Positions 25,770 to 35,190 of a stretch of 64,000 bases of DNA are shown here, piece after piece. Under the pieces are notes generated by a model, which was not told the origin of the DNA, ran no database searches, and saw only the letters and a program-made list of their open reading frames with translations. Every line of letters starts with the position of its first letter. The first letter of the stretch is position 1. Source of the DNA: Ferrimonas pelagia. Its GTDB lineage: Bacteria; Pseudomonadota; Gammaproteobacteria; Enterobacterales; Shewanellaceae. Both the position numbers and the translations under genes were made by a program. The stretch is from assembly GCF_039543565.1 (NCBI RefSeq), contig NZ_BAABJZ010000006.1, positions 1 to 64,000 of the forward strand, read 5' to 3'.

Positions 25770-28060
25770 TGAAGCGTAATGCTGCGGGATTTGGCTTGAT
25801 TGAGGTAATGGTGGCGTTGTTGATCGTCTCCGCTGCCGTTGTGGGGTTGTCACGTCTACAAGGGGGCTTGTTGCGCAGTGGCGCCGACACCAGCCTGCGA
25901 GAGGTCGCGCTCAAGTTGGCGCAAGCCAAGGTTGACGATCTGCGCAGCTACAGCTCGTCCGCTGCCAGTGGCAGCTTTGATTTTTCTGATATCGCCACCA
26001 ATGCCGGTGGCCGGCTTGCCGACGGTGTTAACCTGGTATTTCCTGCAGAGACGGTGCGCTATCAGGGCCATGATTTTGTGCTGTCATGGACGGTGTCGGA
26101 TCACTATATCAGCGGCGGGGTGTTGATGGTTACGCCGGTGATGGGCAGTGAGCCGGTCCTCAAGCAAGTGGCGGTGACGGTCGGTTGGTTGACCCCGCAT
26201 GGTGACGCCAAGTCGGTGCTGGTCAATGATAATATTGCCCAGATCCTGCCGACCCCGGGCGGCTGGGGCGCGATCAGCAGTGGCGCGGGGGGCGTCGGCC
26301 CTTCGGTATACAGCCAGCCGGGGGCGGCCCCGGATGTACTGGGCCTGGAGATCGGCAGCACAGACGATGGGGAAGGAGGTCGACTGGCGGTGGAGCGGGA
26401 AACCTTTAAGCCGATCCCCGATGTCGAGCGTGATGGCGAGTTAGTCTTGGTGCAGTTTGACACCATTAACTTTACCGATGATGGCGAGGTGGCTGGGGAG
26501 GTGGTGCGATTGGCGCAGCAAGATGCGCTGACGACCGGCTGCCGATGCAGCTTTGATGCGTCGCCGGAAGGCCAGTTTGAGCTGGCGGCGGGCGTGTACG
26601 TGAACAGTGAGAATGAGTCGGAGGATTGGCTGCGTTATCTCGAGTCGGTGACGGTCTCCGCCAGCAATAAGGTGGCGGTTGGTGCGGTGAGTGCCAGCAA
26701 TCAGATCAGCGATCGGGGTGAGGAGCTTTGCACGCTGTGTTGCCGCAGTCATTTTGATGCCAAAGATGGGGCCATTGGTACGGCGGAGCTGGCGGAATTG
26801 GAGATCAGCCGTGGGGAGCCCTACTCCGCGCTCAGTTTTAGTCAGTTCCAGTATTACAGTCAGGACAGTGTCCGGCACGGTGGGACATTGCGCTATCAGC
26901 TTGATGGCGATGAGGCCGAGGAGGGGGATGTCTATCTGGAGGCGTGTCGCATGCAGCGGATCAACGGCTTCTATCGCATGATGCCGGACTGGCAGCAGAT
27001 CGATCTGCAACTGCTGCCTCGTACTTACCTGAATGACAGTCGAGTGGAAACGGCCTACCTAGATCATATCCAATCGGTGTTAACTACCTATATGGCCTGC
27101 GATGGGGCAAATGATCCCGTGAATTTCCCCAATCTGCCAGGCTGCGCGCTGGTTGAGCAAGCGGTGGGGGCTGATATTGATGGTGATGGCGTCAACGACA
27201 CTATCCCTAAGCGCGAGGTGACCCTGCCGCCGGGCACGCATCAGTTGATGGCCCGCGCGATCTATATGGATCCCATTACCGAGGCTATTCAAACCGCCTA
27301 CACAGGTGGCGGCTCGCAGACCAATTTGGCGGCGCTGCCCTTCTCTGAGGTCAACATCACCCTGTTTGCCGATTGGCAGCTCTATCAATGCCCTTCGGAC
27401 TCGGATGTGTTGTCGGCCGATGAGGTGTTGGACGACTGCACGCTGTGTACCGATGCGGCGAGTTGCGAAGGCGTCACGCTGACCTCTGAGCCGGTGGAAA
27501 CCATCGTTGCTCCTGACAGTAATTATTACGGGACCTACAGCCGCGGACTGCTGTCGATAGGCGCTGGTTTGACGTCGGATTATTATGCCTATGTCAAATC
27601 CGGTCAGAGTAATTCGGGATTGACTGGCTTGGGGGCTATTTCCCCTCAGGATGAGGTGACCGCGCGCGAGAGTGTGATGAAACTGAATATCGAAGGAACA
27701 CTTGAGGGCTTTGGTGGACGGGTCGAATGTTTGAAGCTGAAGAATAATGGTAACGGTTATCAAGGTTGCCACAGCAGTGATTGGGATGATGTCGCCATTG
27801 TCGCGGTCGGTAATGTCAGTTGTGAGTTGACCGTCTCTGGCTCGGCCGCGAGCAGTTCCTTTTCTTGTAGCTACAGCCCGGGAGCTTGGAGTGGCAGTGT
27901 TGAGATCGTCAATGCCGCAGCGTCGGTGCTGGATGGCGTGATCACCAGCGAACAGGTTGCCAGCGCCGCTGCGGGTGAGGACGGAGCAGAAAATCAATTC
28001 TGTATCTTGATGTATGAGTCCAGTGAGGCGGTGTCGGCACCGGGCTCCTGTGAATTCTAG
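25769..28060 (+). CDS. Giant PilV-type prepilin with large Cys-rich C-terminal region
   Basis: A 763-aa protein, four to five times longer than usual PilV (150-200 aa). The first 31 residues are a normal PilV/GspI prepilin segment: leader MKRNAAG, then 'FGLIEVMVALLIVSAAVVGLSRLQGG' (Glu+5), followed by the PilV-like helix 'LREVALKLAQAKVDDLRSY'. The remainder is a large exported domain with many Cys pairs ('CRCSF' at about 255, 'CTLCCRSHFD' at about 320, 'CTLCTDAASC' near 560) and an EF-hand-like calcium loop 'DIDGDGVND' at 469-477. ATG 25769 is preferred over ATG 25766 on ribosome-site spacing. Last in the operon; no PilY1 gene is present in this cluster, so this protein may act as the tip adhesin. 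Function is inferred. Confidence 0.7.
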   Translation: MKRNAAGFGLIEVMVALLIVSAAVVGLSRLQGGLLRSGADTSLREVALKLAQAKVDDLRSYSSSAASGSFDFSDIATNAGGRLADGVNLVFPAETVRYQGHDFVLSWTVSDHYISGGVLMVTPVMGSEPVLKQVAVTVGWLTPHGDAKSVLVNDNIAQILPTPGGWGAISSGAGGVGPSVYSQPGAAPDVLGLEIGSTDDGEGGRLAVERETFKPIPDVERDGELVLVQFDTINFTDDGEVAGEVVRLAQQDALTTGCRCSFDASPEGQFELAAGVYVNSENESEDWLRYLESVTVSASNKVAVGAVSASNQISDRGEELCTLCCRSHFDAKDGAIGTAELAELEISRGEPYSALSFSQFQYYSQDSVRHGGTLRYQLDGDEAEEGDVYLEACRMQRINGFYRMMPDWQQIDLQLLPRTYLNDSRVETAYLDHIQSVLTTYMACDGANDPVNFPNLPGCALVEQAVGADIDGDGVNDTIPKREVTLPPGTHQLMARAIYMDPITEAIQTAYTGGGSQTNLAALPFSEVNITLFADWQLYQCPSDSDVLSADEVLDDCTLCTDAASCEGVTLTSEPVETIVAPDSNYYGTYSRGLLSIGAGLTSDYYAYVKSGQSNSGLTGLGAISPQDEVTARESVMKLNIEGTLEGFGGRVECLKLKNNGNGYQGCHSSDWDDVAIVAVGNVSCELTVSGSAASSSFSCSYSPGAWSGSVEIVNAAASVLDGVITSEQVASAAAGEDGAENQFCILMYESSEAVSAPGSCEF

Positions 28061-28079
28061 GTGTTAGCCTGTTCACGCC

Positions 28080-28105
28080 TTGAGGCGCCCACCGGGGCGC
28101 CTCAA
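28080..28105. terminator. Hairpin between converging pilin operons
   Basis: TTGAGGCGCCC (28080-28090) pairs with GGGCGCCTCAA (28095-28105), loop ACCG. The T-tract is weak. It lies between the stop of the giant PilV-like gene and the stop of fimT on the other strand. Confidence 0.65.
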
Positions 28106-28121
28106 CATTGGGTTTGGAAAG

Positions 28122-28637
28122 TTAGCTGCAGCTGTGACTGCCGTTGTCGTGATATCGCACGCGTCCGGTGCGATAGATGCTGAGCTTACGACTGTTGTCA
28201 CTGTTGGCGGTGAGCGGACAGTAGATAAAGGTACCGGTATTCATGGTAAAACCATCCGGACTAAAGCGGATCTGGCTATGGCTTACCTTGAGTGCGTCCT
28301 GAGGGTGAATGGCACTGCGCTGCTGCAATATCTCATCGTCCTCACCCAAGACCCCATCCCCGCCGTCGTCAACAAAGACGGTATATCCATCCTGCCATTG
28401 ATTAACGCAGCTGCCTTTTTCATCCAGTGGGCAGACCGTGATGTTGTTTTGGTATGCCATGGCGAGATAGCGGGTGGAGATCAGATCTTGATAGAGGGTA
28501 TCGATCTCGTTGTCCGCACGGGCATTGGCCATCAGGCCGCTCAATTGCGGTGCGCCGACGCCCAATAAGATCGCGGCAATGCTGACCGCGATGAGCAGCT
28601 CGACCAAGGTTAATCCGGTCTGTTTTTTGCCTTCCAT
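28122..28637 (-). CDS. FimT/GspH-type minor prepilin
   Basis: A 171-aa prepilin with leader MEGKKQTG^LTLVELLIAVSIAAILLGVGAP (Glu+5) and the FimT helix 'ARADNEIDTLYQDLISTRYLAM', followed by a GspH beta domain with 'ITVCPLDEKGSC' and a C-terminal Cys. ATG 28637 has TGGA upstream and gives an eight-residue leader; ATG 28658 and the longer frame to 28706 are less likely. Divergent from pilV; the fimT-pilVWXY1E arrangement is canonical for type IVa pili. FimT of this class can bind DNA during natural transformation in other species. Confidence 0.85.
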   Translation of the reverse strand: MEGKKQTGLTLVELLIAVSIAAILLGVGAPQLSGLMANARADNEIDTLYQDLISTRYLAMAYQNNITVCPLDEKGSCVNQWQDGYTVFVDDGGDGVLGEDDEILQQRSAIHPQDALKVSHSQIRFSPDGFTMNTGTFIYCPLTANSDNSRKLSIYRTGRVRYHDNGSHSCS

Positions 28638-28812
28638 GGCGATATTCCACTTGTCCATAGGTTCGTGGTGGACTTTAGTGTTGCCGAAAGGCAACGACGC
28701 CTGCAAGCCGCTGAGTGACTTGGTGCTGGTCTGAAGTAAAGCTTGTTGTTAGCATATTGTTAATTGCCTTTGCGGGCAATATCATTAGGTCGCTTTAAGC
28801 CATGGAGGGTGT

Positions 28813-29388
28813 ATGAAGCAAATAACAGGTACTGCTCAACAGGGCGGCATGACCCTCATTGAGGTGATCATTGCGGCGGTGATCCTGAGCATCGGGTTGC
28901 TGGGCGTGTTTCAACTGCACATCGTTGCCAAGCGGGGCAGCTATGAGGCGTTTTACTATGCTCAGGCCGCCGCCATGGCCAATGATGTGTTAGAGCGGAT
29001 GCGGATGAATTCGCGGCTGATGGATCAATATGCCGGCAGCCAATACGGCGAAGGCGCCCATACGTTACCCGAGAAAAGTTGTGGCATGGCCGCCGGTGTG
29101 GTCAGTCGTTGCTCAGATACTGAAATGATGCTGTGGGATAAGTATCAATGGGATAGATTGCTAGCGGGGCACGCTGAGCTCAGTGGCGAGGAGCGGCTGG
29201 GCGCGCCGCAAGACGCCGTGGGCTGTATCTTTGTTTCAGGCGCTGAGGTAGAAGTCATTGTTTCTTGGCAAGGGCTTCAGGGCACCTCGGATGGCGCGGC
29301 ACAGAACAGTCTTCAGGCGCAAAGCTGTGGCGTAGCAACTCCTTATCGGCGGCAGTTTACCGCGACCACCATGATGATCGACACATGA
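28813..29388 (+). CDS. pilV: Type IV pilus minor pilin PilV
   Basis: A 191-aa prepilin: leader MKQITGTAQQGG^MTLIEVIIAAVILSIGLLG (Glu+5), followed by 'AKRGSYEAFYYAQAAAMANDVLERMRMN', the PilV signature helix. C-terminal part has four Cys. Overlaps pilW by 4 bp. First gene of the pilVWXY1E operon, which builds the priming complex at the tip of type IVa pili. Confidence 0.9.
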   Translation: MKQITGTAQQGGMTLIEVIIAAVILSIGLLGVFQLHIVAKRGSYEAFYYAQAAAMANDVLERMRMNSRLMDQYAGSQYGEGAHTLPEKSCGMAAGVVSRCSDTEMMLWDKYQWDRLLAGHAELSGEERLGAPQDAVGCIFVSGAEVEVIVSWQGLQGTSDGAAQNSLQAQSCGVATPYRRQFTATTMMIDT

Positions 29389-30353
29389 AGCTGCAGTCGG
29401 GATTAACCCTGCCGGAATTAATGGTCGCGCTGTTGGTGGGGTTATTTGTGGTGGCGGCATCATTGACCGTGTTCACCATGTCGTCGACCAGCGTGCTGTC
29501 GACCAGTCAATATAATCAATTACAGGAAAGTGGCCGGTTGGCGTTACGCCTGATCCATGATGATCTTGCGCAAGCGGGTTTTTTCGCTGATCTCACAGGC
29601 CTCGATCTGATCGAGAATATTAACCTTCAGTTGCCGGAGAAAACCGAAGGGACGGACTGCGTCGGTGCAGGATTGAATAACGCCACTTTCCCCAATGGGT
29701 TGGGACACTTTCGTACGATCTGGGCGTATACCAAAGGGTCGGGAGCCAAGCTCAGCTGCGAAAATGGGGCGCTGTCGGGTTCGGATGTATTGCAGGTCAA
29801 GCGCTTGGTTGGGCCTGAGGTGAGCGTAGCCAGCGATGAGCGCTATTATTTTCACGTCAATGTCAGTCAGGGCGCATTTTTTCACCATCAAAGTCCCGTG
29901 CCATCGATCGGTAATGGGCGGATATTTGAATATCAACATAAAGCCTATTACGTCAGAAATAGCCCAGAAGGGATCCCCACCTTGTATCGGCATGCGCTGT
30001 CCTCGAAGGATTTTTTGTTGGGCTCGGAGCCTTTGGTCGAGGGCGTTGAAGCGATGCAGCTTGAGTTTGGTATCGACTTTGATAACAACGGCACTACAGA
30101 CAGCTATGTGGCCACTTCAGAGGTTGATGATGCGATCTGGGATCAGCGTCAGTCTGCCCGGGTCCTCGCCGTGCGGGTGCATCTGCTGTTACGCAGTTTA
30201 GAGCCGGATAATAGTTACCAAGACGGTGGAGAGCGGGTGTTTGATATGCCCGGTGGAGCCTTAACCAAGGGCGGCGACGGTTACCGTCGTAAGCGACTGA
30301 CGACCACGGTGATGATCCGCAATGCGCAACTGATCAGTCGGAGAAACGGATGA
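29385..30353 (+). CDS. pilW: Type IV pilus minor pilin PilW
   Basis: A 322-aa prepilin starting MKLQSG^LTLPELMVALLVGLFVVAASLTVF (Glu+5). The helix 'YNQLQESGRLALRLIHDDLAQAGFFADLTG' is characteristic of PilW. The body holds two Cys and the conserved 'EALQLEFGIDFDNNG' type segment near residue 225. The open frame upstream to 29265 lies inside pilV and is not used. Overlaps pilV and pilX by 4 bp each. Confidence 0.9.
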   Translation: MKLQSGLTLPELMVALLVGLFVVAASLTVFTMSSTSVLSTSQYNQLQESGRLALRLIHDDLAQAGFFADLTGLDLIENINLQLPEKTEGTDCVGAGLNNATFPNGLGHFRTIWAYTKGSGAKLSCENGALSGSDVLQVKRLVGPEVSVASDERYYFHVNVSQGAFFHHQSPVPSIGNGRIFEYQHKAYYVRNSPEGIPTLYRHALSSKDFLLGSEPLVEGVEAMQLEFGIDFDNNGTTDSYVATSEVDDAIWDQRQSARVLAVRVHLLLRSLEPDNSYQDGGERVFDMPGGALTKGGDGYRRKRLTTTVMIRNAQLISRRNG

Positions 30354-30805
30354 GAGCACAAACCTCTGGCCAACAGCACGGCATGGTGTTGATTGTAACA
30401 ACCCTGCTGTTGCTGATCTTGACCCTAGTGGCATTAGGTTTGGCGACTCGGACTCGGCAAGCGATGCAGATATCTGCCGCTGGGATCGCCCGTGAAGGGG
30501 CTTTGCAGCAGGCCAATGGCGGTCAGGAAGGCTTTGTCGAGGCTCAGCGTTTAATGCGTGGTGACAGTATCTTCGTGACGGCGCAAGGGGAGCCAGGCGA
30601 GGTATTGGGGGTAGAAAACGAGGTGACTTTCTTGGTTGAGACCGTCTGTCGGCGCAGTCGTAATGCGACGGCCAGTGGGGTGCTGTCTTGCCGCCAGAAT
30701 CAATTGGAGAGTGTGATCCGCTTTGGTAAGAACCAGCGCGGACGGTTCTCCGTGGTGGCCGGTGTGGAGCAGCCGGTGCTGATATCCTCAGGAGGAGGAT
30801 TATGA
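30350..30805 (+). CDS. pilX: Type IV pilus minor pilin PilX
   Basis: A 151-aa protein with 'QHG^MVLIVTTLLLLILTLVALGLATRTRQ' and no Glu+5, as is normal for PilX. 'GIAREGALQQANGGQEGFVEAQR' follows the helix, then a short beta domain with two Cys. It bridges pilins and PilY1 at the tip. Overlaps pilY1 by 4 bp; AGGAGGA lies just ahead of that start. Confidence 0.85.
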   Translation: MRAQTSGQQHGMVLIVTTLLLLILTLVALGLATRTRQAMQISAAGIAREGALQQANGGQEGFVEAQRLMRGDSIFVTAQGEPGEVLGVENEVTFLVETVCRRSRNATASGVLSCRQNQLESVIRFGKNQRGRFSVVAGVEQPVLISSGGGL

Positions 30806-33800
30806 AGCGGAAGATCGGGGTGTGGGGAGCGGCGTTTAGTGTTGCTGCAGCATTATTGCCGCTGGCGGCTGATGATACTGAACTGTACGTAGCAGGCGGC
30901 TCGGTGGTGGCGACGTCGCGGCCGCAGGTGTTGATCGTGTTTGATACTTCAGGCTCGATGAAGACCGAGGAGGAGGTGACACCAGAACCATTTGATCCCA
31001 ATCGAGATTACACCGGCAATAATGGTCGTCGTATCTTTTATGTGCGTGGGGAAGTGAAAGATTACCCAGATCCCGATGATACAACACGCTATTTTGCCTG
31101 GGAGCAGAATGCTTGTGCTTCTAGTTTATTGCCACACCCGGAAGATAACTCGCTGAGCATTTTGGCTTATGAGGGCAGCTATACCGATAAATTTAGGGCG
31201 TTTAAATACAATCGAAGTGCGAATAATAATAATCGATATTGGCGCAACTTACCGAACTCGTTAGGAAATGGGCGGCCTGATTATGTCATTGAATGCGCGC
31301 AGGACTTAGCCAGCGGCAAGATTGATAACGCGCCGCAACATCCCAACAGCAACCTCACCGGCACTGGCTTTGCCACCAATATAGACAGGAAAACCCCGTT
31401 TGATGGCAGCACGTCCGCTCTGTCTCTTGCTGAGCGGCTCAAGGCTGCTGAAATCGCTGAGTCATCGGTTAAATTGCAAAATGCCGAGTCGGTGACTCTA
31501 TTTACTGAGAATTACTTGCGTTATTTACAAAATGCAGGGGAGACTCGTCGCTCGCGAATAGATATCGCCAAGGACACGATTGTGTCCTTGCTCAACAGCA
31601 CCCCTGGCGTCGACTTTGGCTTGGCGGTATTTAATTACAATCGGTATGCCAATGATAGCGGTGGGCGGATCGTGGCCGGTATTGAAACCCTGGACGATCA
31701 GCGGCGTGCGGACCTGATTGATACGGTGAAGGGGTTGCCTGCAGAGAATTGGACCCCACTGTGTGAGTCGTTATTTGAAGCCTATCGTTATTACAGTGGT
31801 AAGGCACCGATGGGCGCCGATCGCGCCGGTGATCAACGACCGGTTGCCGATGCCAGTATTGTGAATGCGGCCGGGCAATACGTCAGTCCTATGTTGGATT
31901 GTCAGCGACAAGCTTACGTTATTTTGATCACCGATGGCGTACCCACCTACGACAATGATTTTGATGACACGATCAAAACAGAGTTTGGGATCGGCTCTGA
32001 GGACTATTACGATCTGGGGCGGAACAGCTCCTACGGGCGTTATAACTATCTGCCTCAGGTTGCCAAATACATGTTTGAAAATGACTTGAATGCCCAGTTG
32101 CAAGGGGATCAGAAGGTGGTGACCTATACCATCGGTTTCTCTAAAGGGGCAGACGATGCGGCCGGAGTCCTATCGGATACGGCACTCAAGGGCGGCGGGG
32201 ATTATTACGCAGCGGCTGACGCGCTGGCACTGCGGACGTCGCTGCAGAGTATCTTCAGCGATATCTTAGCGACTAATTCCAGCTTCACCTCTCCGTCGAT
32301 CGCGGCCAACAGCTTTGATCGAACCCAGACGCTGGATGCGGTCTATTACGGCATGTTTTTGCCCAGTGACCGTCCCCGTTGGCGCGGCAACCTGAAGAAG
32401 TTGCAGGTGAGTGCGACGGGGCAGATCCAGGATGCCGGGGGGCAAAAGGCGATCAACGCCAACGGCAATATTGAGGATGGCGCTTGTACCTTTTGGACCC
32501 TCAGCGCTTCTTGTAGCGATGCCTCCAGTGGCGGCGATGGCAACGATGTACTGGTCGGTGGGGCAGCCGAGTCGGTTTACTTACAAGCGACCCGTCGTAT
32601 TTTGACCGAGGGCCAGGCGGGCCAAGCGCTGGTGCCATTAACGCAGGCCAGTTTGAGCCAAGCGCTTGGCGGAGAGTCGGCGCTGTTGACTCAACTGGAG
32701 CTAGACGATGCTACGCCCCTGGCGGGTTATGTGCAGTGGCTGCAGGGCGTGGATGTCGATGATGAGGATGGCGATCTGAGCGTGACGGATCGCAGGCAGG
32801 ATGTGATCGGCGATCCGCTGCATTCCAAGCCGCTGGCGATAGGCTATGGCGATACATTTGGGGTGCGGATCTTGATGGGCACCAATCAAGGCTATCTGCA
32901 TATGTTCCGGGATGCGGGGAATACGCTGACAGAAAGTTGGGCCTACCTGCCCGCCGAGATGGTGCGAAATACCGTAGCGTTGCGGACCAACGACCAAACC
33001 GGAGGACACACGGTCTACGGCATTGATGGCTCGGCGGTGGCGTACATTCACGATGCGGATCGGGATGGCAACATTGAGACGGGTGATCGGGTGTGGGCCT
33101 ATTTTGGTTTGCGACGCGGCGGACGTGGCTACTATGCACTGGATGTCAGCGATCCCGACAACCCTAAGTCGCTGTGGCATGTCGATGCGACCACGTTGGG
33201 GCTCGAAGAGTTGGGGCAATCCTGGTCTGAGCCGGTCATCACGCGGATCCCAGGTTATGGGGACAAGCCAGTCTTTATCATCGGTGGTGGTTATGATCCT
33301 AATAAGGATACCAAGGCGGTGGGCTCGGCAGATAGCATGGGCCGCGCGGTGTTTATCCTGGATGCGGAAACCGGCGCTGTGATCCACCGTTTTGTCGGTA
33401 GCACTAAGGACGCGAAAACGACGCCATTTCCCGGCGAGGATTCTATACCGGCAAAGCTGTCAGCACTGGATTCGGATGCGGACGGCGTGACGGATCGTTT
33501 GTATGCCACTGATACCGGCGGTAATGTCTGGCGGTTTGATCTACCCAGCGGCGATCGTCAGCACTGGAGTGTGTTTAAGTTGGCGCAACTGGGGGGCGAC
33601 AGCGCGTTGGTGGATAGACGTTTTCATGCTGAGGTCAGTGTGGCGCAGACCAGCTTTGAGTTGGTGGAATCGGTCGTAGTGAACCAAGGCCAGGCCGATG
33701 AGGCCAGGCTGACCACCTCAACCGAGTTTCCTTACGATGCCGTTGCCGTGGGATCCGGAAATAGAGCGCATCCAAACGGAGCCGGCACGGCTGACATGTT

Positions 33801-34344
33801 GTTTGTGTTGCAGGATCGCCGGATCAAGACCCAAACGTTTGGGACATCGGACAATCCGGCACCTGAGCCTATCACCCTGGCAAACCTGTACAGCGTCAAT
33901 GATGATCCGATCGGATCGGTGAGCGACGATGAAGCTAAGTTGGCAGAGCAGTTGAAGTTGGGGGAAAAGTTGGGTTGGTCTTATTCGCTGGCGGCGAAGG
34001 AAAAAGCGTTGTCGGCCCCGGTGGTGATCGCCGGAATGGCCTATTTCACCACCTTTACGCCGGGCAACCTGTCGGCCGCGCAAGGCTGTGTGGCGGAAGG
34101 ACAAGGACAGTTGTATGCCTTTAATCTGCAAGAGGGGTTGGCGCTCGGTCGTCACAGTTTAGGCGCGCGGCTACCGGATACGCCTCAGGTGCTGGTGCCG
34201 CCGCCGCCGGAGTCTGTCCCTGAAGATTGGGATCCACAGCTGTTTTTGGTGGGGGTGGGCGCTGGCGAGGATCAGACCGGTACGCTAGCGACAGAGCAGT
34301 ACATTATCCCGAGTCGGGTTTATTATCATTATGGTGGCGAGTGA
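30802..34344 (+). CDS. pilY1: PilY1-type pilus tip adhesin/anti-retraction protein
   Basis: A 1180-aa exported protein. After a signal peptide (about residues 1-23) there is a von Willebrand A domain with a full MIDAS 'DTSGSM' at about 48-53 and 'LITDGVPTY' at about 375; the C-terminal half is the PilY1 beta-propeller with 'GDPLHSKPLAIGYG' (about 670) and the calcium-binding loop 'DSDADGVTD' at about 890-898, equal to the PilY1 site that controls pilus extension and retraction in Pseudomonas. It lies between pilX and pilE, which is the canonical order. Long and repeat-free; likely calcium-responsive and involved in surface attachment. Confidence 0.93.
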   Translation: MKRKIGVWGAAFSVAAALLPLAADDTELYVAGGSVVATSRPQVLIVFDTSGSMKTEEEVTPEPFDPNRDYTGNNGRRIFYVRGEVKDYPDPDDTTRYFAWEQNACASSLLPHPEDNSLSILAYEGSYTDKFRAFKYNRSANNNNRYWRNLPNSLGNGRPDYVIECAQDLASGKIDNAPQHPNSNLTGTGFATNIDRKTPFDGSTSALSLAERLKAAEIAESSVKLQNAESVTLFTENYLRYLQNAGETRRSRIDIAKDTIVSLLNSTPGVDFGLAVFNYNRYANDSGGRIVAGIETLDDQRRADLIDTVKGLPAENWTPLCESLFEAYRYYSGKAPMGADRAGDQRPVADASIVNAAGQYVSPMLDCQRQAYVILITDGVPTYDNDFDDTIKTEFGIGSEDYYDLGRNSSYGRYNYLPQVAKYMFENDLNAQLQGDQKVVTYTIGFSKGADDAAGVLSDTALKGGGDYYAAADALALRTSLQSIFSDILATNSSFTSPSIAANSFDRTQTLDAVYYGMFLPSDRPRWRGNLKKLQVSATGQIQDAGGQKAINANGNIEDGACTFWTLSASCSDASSGGDGNDVLVGGAAESVYLQATRRILTEGQAGQALVPLTQASLSQALGGESALLTQLELDDATPLAGYVQWLQGVDVDDEDGDLSVTDRRQDVIGDPLHSKPLAIGYGDTFGVRILMGTNQGYLHMFRDAGNTLTESWAYLPAEMVRNTVALRTNDQTGGHTVYGIDGSAVAYIHDADRDGNIETGDRVWAYFGLRRGGRGYYALDVSDPDNPKSLWHVDATTLGLEELGQSWSEPVITRIPGYGDKPVFIIGGGYDPNKDTKAVGSADSMGRAVFILDAETGAVIHRFVGSTKDAKTTPFPGEDSIPAKLSALDSDADGVTDRLYATDTGGNVWRFDLPSGDRQHWSVFKLAQLGGDSALVDRRFHAEVSVAQTSFELVESVVVNQGQADEARLTTSTEFPYDAVAVGSGNRAHPNGAGTADMLFVLQDRRIKTQTFGTSDNPAPEPITLANLYSVNDDPIGSVSDDEAKLAEQLKLGEKLGWSYSLAAKEKALSAPVVIAGMAYFTTFTPGNLSAAQGCVAEGQGQLYAFNLQEGLALGRHSLGARLPDTPQVLVPPPPESVPEDWDPQLFLVGVGAGEDQTGTLATEQYIIPSRVYYHYGGE

Positions 34345-34345
34345 G

Positions 34346-34738
34346 ATGCGTAAGGTAGCGGGGATCACCCTGATAGAGCTGATGATTGTGGTGGTGGTGC
34401 TGGCAATACTGGCGTCGATCGCTTATCCCTCTTATCAGCGTTACGTCGGGCGGGGCTACCGTGCTGAGGCGCATGCGCAGCTGAGTAAGCTGGCCAATCT
34501 GCAAGAGCAATATTATTTGGATCATCGCACTTATAGTGAGGATATGACGGCATTGGGGGGAGCGGCAGACCCGTATGTAACTGAGAGTGGTCGTTATCAT
34601 ATCGATGCAACGGTGAGCTCCGCGGGACGTTACCGCTTGACTGCGGCGGCACAAGGGGTTCAGTTAACGGCGGATGGCGATTGTCCGACGTTGACCTTGA
34701 ACAGCGAGGGCGAACGAGCGCCGGAGGAGTGTTGGTAA
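34346..34738 (+). CDS. pilE: Type IV pilus minor pilin PilE
   Basis: A 130-aa prepilin, leader MRKVAG^ITLIELMIVVVVLAILASIAYPSYQ (Glu+5). 'AEAHAQLSKLANLQEQYYLDHRTYS' is the usual PilE helix, and the protein ends Cys-14 residues-Glu-Glu-Cys-Trp, a D-loop disulphide. ATG 34346 starts one base after the pilY1 stop; ATG 34331 would give five more leader residues. Paralogue of the pilin at 22811. The stop overlaps the next gene by one base. Confidence 0.9.
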   Translation: MRKVAGITLIELMIVVVVLAILASIAYPSYQRYVGRGYRAEAHAQLSKLANLQEQYYLDHRTYSEDMTALGGAADPYVTESGRYHIDATVSSAGRYRLTAAAQGVQLTADGDCPTLTLNSEGERAPEECW

Positions 34739-35034
34739 TGAGATGGATTGTCGTCTGGTTCTTGTTGTCGGTGAGTCTCACCGTGCAGGCAGAGGAAGCG
34801 TGGATCGATCATAAGTGTTATGTGACCGATGCGCAGGGGGTCGAGCACGTGCATTTTTTTCAGCTTCAGCTCTCGAGCAAGCCGGAGCAGATGTTGGCTT
34901 TACGCGGGCGTGGGATCCGCGACCGAACTGGGGCTGTGACGGCGCGGGTTGATAAGATCAGTGAGTGTGTGTTGAGTCACCAACGCTTCGCCAGTGCCAA
35001 GGCGCAGGCCCTTGATGAGCTGGAGCCGAAGTGA
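34738..35034 (+). CDS. Small exported pilus-locus protein, TapY2-like
   Basis: A 98-aa protein with a signal peptide (MRWIVVWFLLSVSLTVQAEE, cleavage after Ala about 18) and two Cys (about 27 and 80) that may pair. TAATG overlap with pilE shows coupling. Position after pilE, size and the pattern 'HKCYVTDAQGVEHVHFFQL' fit the TapY2 family found at the end of Aeromonas/Shewanella-type pilus operons; this identification is from context and recall, without alignment. Role unknown, perhaps accessory to the pilus tip. Confidence 0.6.
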   Translation: MRWIVVWFLLSVSLTVQAEEAWIDHKCYVTDAQGVEHVHFFQLQLSSKPEQMLALRGRGIRDRTGAVTARVDKISECVLSHQRFASAKAQALDELEPK

Positions 35035-35190
35035 TCTCGCTTTATCGCTCCCTTCGTTTGGCGATGTGAGCATAGCGGCGATCTCATCTTAAGCGGCGGC
35101 TTATTTGGCACAGACCCAGCCTTGCCTCTAGGATCCTGTGGTGGCTTTGTCATACACTTGCCCTCCTAATAAGAGGTAGCCACTGTAGTT

